Assembly (NCBI GenBank): GCA_029287855.1
Contig: JARFQI010000072.1
Coordinates: 1-39,951 of the forward strand
Length of the DNA stretch: 39,951 nucleotides
Direction: 5' to 3'
DNA from: Arenicellales bacterium
GTDB lineage: Bacteria > Pseudomonadota > Gammaproteobacteria > BMS3Bbin11
In this document: piece after piece, positions 1 to 9,106 of the stretch
Position numbering within the stretch: the first letter of the stretch is position 1
How the letters are laid out: every line of letters begins with the position of its first letter
Program-made: the position numbers and the translations under genes
The notes under the pieces: generated by a model
What the model was told of the DNA's origin: nothing
Database searches by the model: none
Seen by the model: only the letters and a program-made list of their open reading frames with translations

Positions 1-9
1 GGTTAAGGT

Positions 10-51
10 CAAGATTAAAGACGAAAGACCAAGGACCAAAGACTAAAGATT
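10..51. repeat. Degenerate tandem heptamer array (consensus AAAGACN, about 6 units)
   Basis: Read directly: CAAGATT|AAAGACG|AAAGACC|AAGGACC|AAAGACT|AAAGATT, in uninterrupted 7-nt phase at 10-51. Confidence 0.75.
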
Positions 52-61
52 CGCCCTTCAT

Positions 62-136
62 CGTCATTCCGGCATGTCTTTAGCCGGAATCCATTCTTTT
101 AAAGACTCTGGATACCGGCCTTCGCCGGTATGACGG
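62..136. repeat. REP/BIME-like pair of hairpins
   Basis: ATTCCGGC(66-73)/GCCGGAAT(83-90) and ATACCGGC(112-119)/GCCGGTAT(124-131). The outer ends CGTCATtCCGGC and GCCGGtATGACG also form a larger near-palindrome. Confidence 0.7.
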
Positions 137-237
137 TTGCATGATTGAAATGATGTACTTTTATGTCAGGTGCTAGTTAGCAGGTGTTGACCTGGATTTT
201 GATCTTACTACCCCTTTTGTGTTGTCGAGCACTGGAA

Positions 238-403
238 GTTTAGAGCGGAATACAGCGAGGACTGTCTGAGCGATAGCGAGTTCCGCAGCGCCGCTCTACG
301 CTGAAGCGCACAGAGACGCCGTAGGCCAACACGGCAGGATGGCATTTCTTTTGGACCCTTTTCTTTGGTCACTCAAAGAAAAGATACTCGCCCAGAAAGG
401 GCG
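238..403. repeat. Multi-hairpin intergenic element
   Basis: Perfect 10-bp stem CTTTTCTTTG(358-367)/CAAAGAAAAG(374-383) with loop GTCACT; CGCCC(389-393)/GGGCG(399-403); GCGGAA...TTCCGC arms near 244-284. No plausible ORF. Confidence 0.5.
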
Positions 404-495
404 AAAAACTAAGCGGTGCGTTAGCACAAGAAAACTAAAGAAACCTAATCAGCCGTGCGTCAACAAATAAAATAAAAAAACCCAAATCCCCCCAA

Positions 496-1398
496 GTGTA
501 TAATATGAAAAACCAACCAGCAGAAACAACGATGAAACTCTCAGACTGTATAGATAATGCCGCTAAACAAATGGATGCAGCAGAGCTTGTTTACGGTCAT
601 GGTACTGATAATTCATGGGACGAGGCTGCATGGCTGGTGCTGCACGCCCTTGGTATGCCGGTGACTGAAGAAGCCGACCTTGAGCTCACCATCGAACCTT
701 CACAATTAACCGTGATCAACCAAATAATTAAGCAGCGAATTGAAACCCGGAAACCTGCTGCCTACCTGACTGGCACCGCATGGTTTTGCGGACTGCCCTT
801 TCATACCATGGAAGGCGTTATTGTCCCGCGTTCCCATATCGGTGGTTTTCTTCTTGATGCAGGACAACCCTGGATAAATCCGAATTCTGTTAAACGGATT
901 CTAGACCTTTGCACTGGCAGTGGCTGCATAGCTGTCGCTGCAGCCATGACATTTCCTGACGCCAAAGTTGACGCATCAGACATTGATCATCTTGCCCTGA
1001 CTCTCGCTGAAAAAAATATCGCTGAGTACGACCTTGATGGTAGGATTAACTTGATTAAATCAAATCTTTACCAGAACCTGTCTGCTACGTACGACCTGAT
1101 CCTGTCAAATCCACCCTATGTCCCACAGGCTGAAATAGACCATTTCCCTGCTGAATATCAACATGAACCTGCAGCTGCCTTCGATGGCGGGGCTGACGGA
1201 CTCGACCTTGTCCATATAATCCTTAAGGATGCAGCCGGCTTCCTCTCAGACGGCGGTCATATTGTGGTCGAAGTTGGTGAAAGCTGGACCACACTTGAAC
1301 AGGCTTACCCGAAGATTCCATTTAACTGGTTAGAAACCGGTGTTGAGGATTCCGGACTATTTATAATGGATAAATCGGAATTGGAAAGGTATTTTTAA
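496..1398 (+). CDS. prmB: N5-glutamine methyltransferase, PrmB/HemK family (ribosomal protein L3 type)
   Basis: SAM-binding motif LDLCTGSGCIAVAAA and catalytic NPPY (LSNPPYVPQAEID). The start may be the internal ATG at 532. Confidence 0.85.
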   Translation: MYNMKNQPAETTMKLSDCIDNAAKQMDAAELVYGHGTDNSWDEAAWLVLHALGMPVTEEADLELTIEPSQLTVINQIIKQRIETRKPAAYLTGTAWFCGLPFHTMEGVIVPRSHIGGFLLDAGQPWINPNSVKRILDLCTGSGCIAVAAAMTFPDAKVDASDIDHLALTLAEKNIAEYDLDGRINLIKSNLYQNLSATYDLILSNPPYVPQAEIDHFPAEYQHEPAAAFDGGADGLDLVHIILKDAAGFLSDGGHIVVEVGESWTTLEQAYPKIPFNWLETGVEDSGLFIMDKSELERYF

Positions 1399-1448
1399 CC
1401 AGTTTTCACCCTTTACGGAAAAAAAACTACTCAGATTGAGGCAGCAAC

Positions 1449-3185
1449 CTAAGCTTCATCTGAATCAACGATTGATTGCCGACCAGAGAAGAAACGCCAT
1501 ATCCAGCTGTCTGATGCCTGTTCCCCTGTCTGAACATAATGGAGGGCATTGCAGTTATTGAGTACCCATGCTACCTCATCCCTGACGCCTTCGCGTGAAC
1601 AAAACAAAATCTCGTCTCCCTCCTCTAGTGGGCGATCATCTTCAGGCAAAGTGATCAGTTTGTAGCCAGCACCCTTATCTTCGTCAGCCCGCGAGATCAT
1701 CAAAACCATTAGATGCAGTTTTTCTTCCCGGTTCAGGTGGTTTCTGTTTAAATCTCCCACCACTACCTGGTCGCCCTGTTGAAGAACTCGAACGACTGCT
1801 GGAGCCTCCCTATCATTGATGTTTATTCCCCAGGTATCAGGGGTTGTTTCACCTACTACTGCGATGAGGCGGCTAACCAGTTCACAGGACCACTGATTGC
1901 CATGTGACTGTACCTGCTGAAGAAAGCTTGCCAGTAGTGGAGCCAGGATTACCGACAGGATTTCATGAGCAATAATGTCACTCCGTTCCATAACGATATC
2001 AAGTTCCGCATTTTGAAACAGTTTCTTATTATCACCAAGGTTCTGACGGGCTACGGTAAACAGATCCTGTTTTTGCTCCTTGGCCGTATAAATTATTGAG
2101 AGATTATTGGTATCGTTATTAGTGCCTGCAACAATTCCTACAGCTTCAGAGATCCCCGCATTTCTCAATGTTACTGCTTCTGTTCCACGGCCTTTTATAC
2201 TTCCTTCAGGTGGTTCAGTAAGTTCATGGTCTGATTCAATGATACGTGTGGTAATGCCTTCAAAAGTTAAAAACCGGTGTACGGCTTTACCAAATCGGCC
2301 AAAGCCGCACAACAGCCACAGCCCGCGTGGAGGTATCACGGGCTCTAACAGCCGCGTGCCGGGGACGCCGGTCAGCCACTGATTAATCAGATAGCTACTG
2401 GGTGAATGCAGCGCCATTGCCAGACGTGAGGCAAAGCTTTCAAACGGATTAACAATATAGTCAGTACTGAATGAGCGCATATTCGCTTCTGTATCAAGCG
2501 ACTCCGCACGACAAATGACTTTCACTGTTTTCTTTAACAGCCGGCAGGTTATCGCAATTTTTAGATTTACTTCGTCTGAATCTGTGAGTGCGACCACGCC
2601 CTGACAGTTATCATTGAACAAGCCTGCTTCAATAAGTATTCTGCTATTTGATGCATCTGCCTCCAGAGCAGGGACAAATTGTGGGATATCAGTCATTGAC
2701 AGCTCATCAATTCTTTCACTGTCGCTATCAATCACAACGGTACGAAACCCACGGTTGTTTAACGAGTACACAAGCAGGCTCGCGGTTTCTCCATATCCAC
2801 AGATGATGAAAAAATTTTCACCCAGTTTCTTTACGCTGCGGGTAAACCTTCCCTCTTCTATTGCACGTTTAAGCAGATTATTCTGCACCAGCGAAAGAAT
2901 TGAGCCAATGGCATAGACCCAGCTGACTACAGACAGATAGATAGTGATGGTCGCCCACATCCGCTGAGCAACAGAAAAAGGTTGAGGCAGTTCACCAAAT
3001 CCTATTGTAGTTGCCATATAACTGACAAAGTAAATCGAATCGAAGAAGGTCATATGCCAGCGCTGGCCATTCTCATCGATGCCTGGTATCACAACAAAAC
3101 CCAGGATAGAAATGGAGTAACTAGCTATCAGCACCAGCAAAGGTATACGCATGCGGCGCAAGATCAGCGAGGTGACCTTTGTCAT
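1449..3185 (-). CDS. Two-TM potassium channel with tandem RCK (TrkA-N) domains
   Basis: Pore loop TTIGFGE; two Rossmann motifs (FIICGYGETAS, WLLCGFGRFGKAV). Confidence 0.85.
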   Translation of the reverse strand: MTKVTSLILRRMRIPLLVLIASYSISILGFVVIPGIDENGQRWHMTFFDSIYFVSYMATTIGFGELPQPFSVAQRMWATITIYLSVVSWVYAIGSILSLVQNNLLKRAIEEGRFTRSVKKLGENFFIICGYGETASLLVYSLNNRGFRTVVIDSDSERIDELSMTDIPQFVPALEADASNSRILIEAGLFNDNCQGVVALTDSDEVNLKIAITCRLLKKTVKVICRAESLDTEANMRSFSTDYIVNPFESFASRLAMALHSPSSYLINQWLTGVPGTRLLEPVIPPRGLWLLCGFGRFGKAVHRFLTFEGITTRIIESDHELTEPPEGSIKGRGTEAVTLRNAGISEAVGIVAGTNNDTNNLSIIYTAKEQKQDLFTVARQNLGDNKKLFQNAELDIVMERSDIIAHEILSVILAPLLASFLQQVQSHGNQWSCELVSRLIAVVGETTPDTWGININDREAPAVVRVLQQGDQVVVGDLNRNHLNREEKLHLMVLMISRADEDKGAGYKLITLPEDDRPLEEGDEILFCSREGVRDEVAWVLNNCNALHYVQTGEQASDSWIWRFFSGRQSIVDSDEA

Positions 3186-3220
3186 ACTGGCTTATCCATA
3201 TCTTATTTAAACAAACCTGC

Positions 3221-3616
3221 TTATTTTCTTAGTGACATGGTTTCTACAACCAGCAGGACTACTGACGTAATATTGGCCAATAATGCACCGGCGGAGAGTG
3301 ACACTACGATACCTAGTACATCATTTCCCATATCCAGAACATATAAACCTACGCCCCAGGCTACTGCCGCTGCAATTAAGTGTAAATCAGCTACCAGCGA
3401 TGTCGCCAGCAAGACAGCCCCTATATGGGTCCGGTCACCGAATTTTAGAACGGTTGCAATCAGATTAACCACGATTGCCGCATACAATTCATAGACATTA
3501 TGATGTAAAGGATCATTCATATCGCCGACAAAAAAACCAAAATTCATTGTCAGGGCAAGTACAATAAAGAAAGCAAAAACGACTTTTTCCAGATTCATTT
3601 TTTTTATCCCGTACAT
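3221..3616 (-). CDS. Small conserved multi-pass membrane protein (possibly DUF6394-like)
   Basis: About four hydrophobic segments; same strand and 35 bp upstream of the channel gene. The family assignment is from memory and is tentative. Confidence 0.65.
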   Translation of the reverse strand: MYGIKKMNLEKVVFAFFIVLALTMNFGFFVGDMNDPLHHNVYELYAAIVVNLIATVLKFGDRTHIGAVLLATSLVADLHLIAAAVAWGVGLYVLDMGNDVLGIVVSLSAGALLANITSVVLLVVETMSLRK

Positions 3617-3917
3617 TGTTAATTACAGGAAATATTGTGATCTCTTACTACACAGGTAGCAAGCCCTGAATTAAACTGCGATCCTCAATAATCCTTAGTC
3701 ATGGATACCGATATTGTTTTTGCTGCTTCATTGATTAATGGCAGGCAATGTTGCAGGGCGTATTCATCCAAGTTAAAGCTACCTTAGCTGCAGGGGTCTC
3801 CTGGTAAAGAAGTTAATTTCAATATGACATGCCAGGAAATACCGAATATTTTGTTAAGCTTGCGCCGGATGTTTTTCTCGGCTAAGTTCAACCCCCACAA
3901 CCGCGGTACAGATAAAA

Positions 3918-4304
3918 TTGCAAAACGAATCAGCAGATGCTCAAGAGTCACAGCCACTAAGTACTCAAACTCAATCACTCGATATCAGAAGGCTTGTTTA
4001 CCCTCTTTATCAAAGCCTGCTATGGATACGACTGTTTGCTGCCTGCCTGATCTTTTACGGGGCATTGATTACTGTAACTGGCGTTGGTGTACTTGTTGCG
4101 TGGCTACCTATGTGGATCGGTGTAATCCTGTTGCTAGCCAGCAAATCGATAGCCACTGCCTATAAGGAAAATGATGAACATGCCTTTATGCACTCCATTT
4201 CCCGCCTGAAAACAATTTTTATCACTCTCGGCTTATCTTCTATTGCGCTGATTATTGCCAGTATCTATTTAATAAAGTATGCAATCGATAAATCACTTTT
4301 CTAA
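3918..4304 (+). CDS. Small membrane protein (possibly DUF5362-like)
   Basis: 128 aa with hydrophobic segments; TTG start. The family assignment is tentative. Confidence 0.55.
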   Translation: MQNESADAQESQPLSTQTQSLDIRRLVYPLYQSLLWIRLFAACLIFYGALITVTGVGVLVAWLPMWIGVILLLASKSIATAYKENDEHAFMHSISRLKTIFITLGLSSIALIIASIYLIKYAIDKSLF

Positions 4305-4446
4305 GACATGTCATTATTCCTGATAATCCATCTCTTATGGCAAAGGACATGAAAATTCGCCAGACATACTCCGGAATAGCAGCTGCAGCACTGATTCTGT
4401 TTAGTCAGCCCGGTGATAATCTTTATACAGATACCCCTTGCAGAGA

Positions 4447-5580
4447 ATGGTGACTGCATTGAACACGTCAATAGCTCAAAGTGATCCCCGTTATCATATA
4501 CTCACTCTCGCTGCGCGCATCAAGCCTGACGAGCAGGATAAAGAAAATCTGCGACAGGCAATAAAGTCTTTCGATGACTGGGACACACTGGTCACCGAAG
4601 CAGAAAACTATTCCGTCGCACCCCTGCTTTTTACCAACCTGCGTGAAAGTAATATAGAGATACCGTCGACATCAAAGCGGCAGCTCTACGCGCTGGTTCA
4701 ACGCCATCGTTGGGCAAATGATGCCCGTGCCAAGGCACTCATTGAAATTACCGAAGCCTGCCAAGCACGTTCTATACAATTAATCGTTTTAAAGGGCGCA
4801 TTTCTTGCTCACACCATCTATCCACACCCTTCGTTGCGCCCAATGAGTGATATAGACCTGCTTGCTCCAGCAGATAAGGCAGCAGAAGTTATAAAAATAC
4901 TACGGGAACTTGGTTATAGCGCCCCCGAACAGGCTAGTAGCCAGTATTTGAGCGAGCATCATCACTTGCCCGGAGCCCACACTACCCGGGATGGCCAGGG
5001 TATTCTTGTCGAGGTACATCATGATGCACTAAGTGGTGACGTTGATGCATCAATAACAACGCTGAACCTGACCGCCCCTTTACAGCAATTTACCATAAAT
5101 GGCACCAGCAACCTTGCCCTCGGTCATCAGGACCAGTTGCGTCACCTTTATCACCACATGGCTGAGCCTGCTACAAAATTAAAGTTAATATGGTGTGTGG
5201 ATATCGTCTACTATGCTAGTCATTTTGCCAATGAAATTGACTGGCAAGGACTCGAAAAAAATTACCCAAAGGTGATAAACGCTCTCAGGCTGGTTGACTT
5301 CATTATACCGCTACCTGCGAATGTACGTCCTCACGTAAGAGAAAACAAAGGTGGAATGCCTGCTGAAACTGGAATCAGCATCCTGCCTCTGAGTTCAATA
5401 CTACGTAAACCGGTTAAAAAGCGTATTAGCGATCTCCTCTATCCATCAAACTGGTGGTTGCATTTATACTACGGCATATCTCCCGATGACAGCTTGTTTT
5501 TAACCCGCTGGGCTCGACACCCCTGGCAGGTTGTTTTGTGGATTAGTAGAAGATTACGTGCTTCAAACAATCATTCATAA
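4447..5580 (+). CDS. Nucleotidyltransferase family protein (NTP_transf_5 / PF14907-like)
   Basis: LKGAFLAHTIYPHPSLRPMSDIDLL nucleotidyltransferase-like motif. The ORF track starts at TTG 4438; ATG 4447 is in frame. Confidence 0.7.
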   Translation: MVTALNTSIAQSDPRYHILTLAARIKPDEQDKENLRQAIKSFDDWDTLVTEAENYSVAPLLFTNLRESNIEIPSTSKRQLYALVQRHRWANDARAKALIEITEACQARSIQLIVLKGAFLAHTIYPHPSLRPMSDIDLLAPADKAAEVIKILRELGYSAPEQASSQYLSEHHHLPGAHTTRDGQGILVEVHHDALSGDVDASITTLNLTAPLQQFTINGTSNLALGHQDQLRHLYHHMAEPATKLKLIWCVDIVYYASHFANEIDWQGLEKNYPKVINALRLVDFIIPLPANVRPHVRENKGGMPAETGISILPLSSILRKPVKKRISDLLYPSNWWLHLYYGISPDDSLFLTRWARHPWQVVLWISRRLRASNNHS

Positions 5581-5702
5581 GTTACCTGTTTAATGCCTGT
5601 TGACCCATTAAAAGACACTGATTATCGGAAAACAGCAGTATTTACCATAAAAGAAAGCTAAATTAGATATGCTATATATAAATATCATCAGACAGCTGAT
5701 AA

Positions 5703-6164
5703 ATGAATATCGAGAAAGTACATCGTCCAATATTGATACCTGCTGACAGTCAACTGCGCAACAAATCGGTTGCGGCTGCGTCAATTCTAATTGTAGCTCC
5801 AGCTTTTTTAATATGGGCCTTACCCTCGTCACAAGAGTATCTGCTAAAACTATTTTCTGAAAATAACTCAAGAACAGTATTCAGCCTGCTAATTCTTTTT
5901 TACTCACTTTTCTCTATCCTCGCCATCATGCTCATAACAACCGGGACAACTTTAATCCAGACCGCACGAAAAATTCATCAGAGTCGACGATTCCCCGCGC
6001 CTGATATGCGGGTTATCAGGGATACATGGCTGGTCACAGGCGGGCGTGCTAAATATATTGCCTATCTGCTGACTGCTACAGGCTTATTGCTTTTTATAGG
6101 CGGTGCATCGGTACCCTATTATTTTCATAATCTGTTATTACAGCTGCTAGTGCCTATTAGCTAG
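5703..6164 (+). CDS. Hypothetical membrane protein
   Basis: 153 aa ORF with about three hydrophobic segments (SVAAASILIVAPAFLIWAL, VFSLLILFYSLFSILAIML, YIAYLLTATGLLLFIGG). Confidence 0.5.
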   Translation: MNIEKVHRPILIPADSQLRNKSVAAASILIVAPAFLIWALPSSQEYLLKLFSENNSRTVFSLLILFYSLFSILAIMLITTGTTLIQTARKIHQSRRFPAPDMRVIRDTWLVTGGRAKYIAYLLTATGLLLFIGGASVPYYFHNLLLQLLVPIS

Positions 6165-6220
6165 ATTCATTGTACAAATAATATTTGCATTACTGAAACT
6201 GAACACACAGCTCAGCTTAT

Positions 6221-7498
6221 CTATAGCGATGAAAATACTTTTTCTGCTGCATCAAGAGTAATACTAATTTCTTCCGGACCATGCGCTGCTGATACAAAAC
6301 CTGCTTCGAATGATGATGGTGCCAGGTTTCTCCCCGGATCCAGCATGCCATGGAAGAACCTGTTGAAACGCTCGACATCACAGGCCATTACATCGGCAAA
6401 GCAGGTAACATTTCCACTATCGGTGAAAAACAGGCCAAACATTCCCCCAACCTGGTTATAAGTCAGATCTATTCCGGCAGCCGCTGCACGTTCCTGAATA
6501 CCAGAAACCAGCTGTAGCGCCGTAGCTGAAAGTTGATCGTAAAATCCATCTTGCTGAATATTCTCAAGCATGGCCAGGCCAGCAGACATGGCGACGGGAT
6601 TACCCGATAGTGTTCCTGCCTGATATACCGGTCCATCCGGGGCAACTTGATCCATCAGCTCAGCTCTGCCACCGAATGCCCCTACCGGCAGACCACCACC
6701 TATTACTTTACCCAGAGTCGTCAGGTCGGGGGATACAGAGTAATGTGCCTGGGCTCCACCTAGTGCAACACGAAAACCTGTCATTACTTCATCAAAGATA
6801 AGCACAGTACCGTACTGGTCACACAGATCTCGCAGCCCCTGGAGAAAACCCGGAACAGGAGGCACGCAATTCATATTGCCTGCCACGGGTTCAACAATAA
6901 TACAGGCAATCTCATTGCCCTCTGCTGCCATTACCTCGGCAACCTGTTGCAGGTTGTTGTATTCCAGAGTTAATGTGAGTCTTGCCAGGTCCGCAGGTAC
7001 GCCTGGTGAAGTAGGTACACCAATCGTCAGTGCACCAGATCCAGCTTTCACCAGTAATGAGTCCGAGTGTCCGTGATAACAGCCTTCAAACTTGATCAGC
7101 TTGTCCCTGCCTGTGGCACCGCGTGCCAGGCGAATTGCACTCATTGTTGCCTCGGTGCCCGAGCTGACCATTCTTACTTTTTCGATAGACGGCACCAGCT
7201 CACAAACAAGATCCGCCATTTTTGTTTCCAATACTGTCGGTGCGCCGTAACCCAATCCTGCTTCCAGCTGTCGCTTAACAGCACTAATTACTGCTGGATG
7301 GGAATGGCCAAGTATCATCGGACCCCATGATCCTACATAGTCAATATATTCACGTCCTTGCTCATCCCATAGTCTTGCGCCTGCGCCGCGATTAAAAAAT
7401 ATTGGTGATCCACCTACTGACTTGAAGGCCCGTACCGGAGAATTCACGCCACCAGGTATATGCTTTGAGGCCTGCAGGAAAAGTTCTTCATTGTTCAT
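6221..7498 (-). CDS. hemL: Glutamate-1-semialdehyde 2,1-aminomutase
   Basis: Full-length class III aminotransferase; [45 protein letters not shown]. Start set at MNNEEL (the ORF track extends to 7534). Confidence 0.95.
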   Translation of the reverse strand: MNNEELFLQASKHIPGGVNSPVRAFKSVGGSPIFFNRGAGARLWDEQGREYIDYVGSWGPMILGHSHPAVISAVKRQLEAGLGYGAPTVLETKMADLVCELVPSIEKVRMVSSGTEATMSAIRLARGATGRDKLIKFEGCYHGHSDSLLVKAGSGALTIGVPTSPGVPADLARLTLTLEYNNLQQVAEVMAAEGNEIACIIVEPVAGNMNCVPPVPGFLQGLRDLCDQYGTVLIFDEVMTGFRVALGGAQAHYSVSPDLTTLGKVIGGGLPVGAFGGRAELMDQVAPDGPVYQAGTLSGNPVAMSAGLAMLENIQQDGFYDQLSATALQLVSGIQERAAAAGIDLTYNQVGGMFGLFFTDSGNVTCFADVMACDVERFNRFFHGMLDPGRNLAPSSFEAGFVSAAHGPEEISITLDAAEKVFSSL

Positions 7499-7619
7499 CT
7501 TTGTATCATCCTGTATATATTGTTTAATGCTCACTCTGGTGTGGCGTTATAGTCGATTTTCTATTCTCTATTCAGCGGGAATCGCATTATGAATGTAACT
7601 GGTATTGTTTGCTTAATGA

Positions 7620-8267
7620 CTATTCTCGATTTTGCCAGCTGAACATTGCACAGAACTCCTGACTGCTACGATAAGGGTCAGCAGTAGAAAATACACTGTT
7701 TATGACAGCAACAGCGCTGGCACCGGATGATATCAGAAGCGGAACATTTTCTACCATAATCCCCCCTATTGCGACCAGCGGACGATCGAACCGTTTGCTG
7801 GCCTTCTGCAAAGTTTCAATAGCTGCCGGTGTTGCACTCGGTTTTGTTGGTGAAGGATAAAAACTTCCGAAGGCAAGGTAATCAGCGCCATCATGAACCG
7901 CAAGTTCAGCACGTTCGAGACTGTTGTAGCATGTGGCGCCAATAAGTAAACCCGGGTACAGACGCCTGGTTTCGCTGACGCTAGCATCGTTTTTACCACA
8001 ATGCACACCATCAGCATTCACCTGCATGGCAAGTTCGACGTCATCGTTGACAATAAAGACAGCTCCGGAATCACTACATAATTTTCGTAATTCCCTGGCC
8101 TGTCTCAAGCGTTTTTCCTTATCAGAGCTTTTATCTCTGTACTGCAGTACGCTGCAGCCTCCGCTGAGGACTAAACGCACTTTATCGCACAATATATCAT
8201 CATCGATTGTTGCCGTATCCGCTATTGCATAGAGGCCACGGATGTTTGCTGCCTGTGGATGCACCAT
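7620..8267 (-). CDS. thiE: Thiamine-phosphate synthase
   Basis: GLYAIAD, VLQYRDK, FIVNDDVELA, VHCGKND, FGSFYPSPTKP, AIGGI. Start set at MVHPQAANIRG; its ATG overlaps the thiD stop (TGATG). Confidence 0.93.
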   Translation of the reverse strand: MVHPQAANIRGLYAIADTATIDDDILCDKVRLVLSGGCSVLQYRDKSSDKEKRLRQARELRKLCSDSGAVFIVNDDVELAMQVNADGVHCGKNDASVSETRRLYPGLLIGATCYNSLERAELAVHDGADYLAFGSFYPSPTKPSATPAAIETLQKASKRFDRPLVAIGGIMVENVPLLISSGASAVAVINSVFSTADPYRSSQEFCAMFSWQNRE

Positions 8268-9094
8268 CAGTCTTCGCTGCTTAATTCTGGCAAAGCGTAC
8301 ATTCTGTTCGGGAGATGCTGACCGTGTCCAGGTTTGAAACCTGACTGAAGTGAATTGATGACGAATCGTTGCGCATGATCTAATGCCTGTTCCATATCGA
8401 GCCCTTGGGCAATTCCCGCAGCAATAGCGGAAGCGAGGGTACAACCTGATCCATGATACTCGAACTGCAGACGCGGCCAGACCCATTGCCTTAGCATGCT
8501 ACCCTGTCTGTAATAGCGGTTTATCACCGCGCTGGTTTCAGCATGCGTGCCTGTGATCATACATTCACAGCGGCTGTCTGGAGAATATAATAGTGCAGCA
8601 CATTCATCAGCATCAACAGGGGCTGATGCTTCTTTCCCTGCGAGTAGCGCTGCTTCCGGGATGTTCGGGCTAATTAGCGATGCAATCGGCAACAACAGCT
8701 GATTAATTGAATATGTTAGTGAGTCTTCACTTAATCTGTCATTCTTATTGCTGCTGATTACCGGGTCAACAATCAGTGGAATGTCAGGCCGCCCCTTCAA
8801 CACTGACGCAATCACAGAAACAATTGCACTATTTCCCAGCATACCTGTTTTGACTGCTGAGATAGACATGTCGTTAAGCACCGCCTGCATCTGTGCCTGG
8901 ATCAAATCGGCTTCTAGCAGTTGAAATTTCTCAACCGCCGTCGTGTCCTGAATAGTTAAAGCCGTTACCACTGGTGCAGCATGGCAGCCCATAGCAGCTA
9001 GTGTCTGTATATCTGCACACAAGCCGGCACCACCTGATGGGTCCATACCGCCGACAACCATTACAACGGGTGGAGAGATTTCTTGCTTATTCAT
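8267..9094 (-). CDS. thiD: Hydroxymethylpyrimidine/phosphomethylpyrimidine kinase
   Basis: GGMDPSGGAGLCADIQTLAAMGCHA, VKTGMLG, VDPVI, GSGCTLASAIAAG. Confidence 0.93.
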   Translation of the reverse strand: MNKQEISPPVVMVVGGMDPSGGAGLCADIQTLAAMGCHAAPVVTALTIQDTTAVEKFQLLEADLIQAQMQAVLNDMSISAVKTGMLGNSAIVSVIASVLKGRPDIPLIVDPVISSNKNDRLSEDSLTYSINQLLLPIASLISPNIPEAALLAGKEASAPVDADECAALLYSPDSRCECMITGTHAETSAVINRYYRQGSMLRQWVWPRLQFEYHGSGCTLASAIAAGIAQGLDMEQALDHAQRFVINSLQSGFKPGHGQHLPNRMYALPELSSED

Positions 9095-9106
9095 TATTCT
9101 TAGGAG

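Noticed and set aside
2982-3494. 170-aa plus-strand ORF
   Set aside because: Antisense to the K+ channel 5' end and the small membrane protein; low-complexity composition without recognisable motifs.
8268-8486. N-terminal extension of the thiE ORF
   Set aside because: Lies inside thiD in another frame; ThiE homology begins at MVHPQAANIRG with ATG overlapping the thiD stop.
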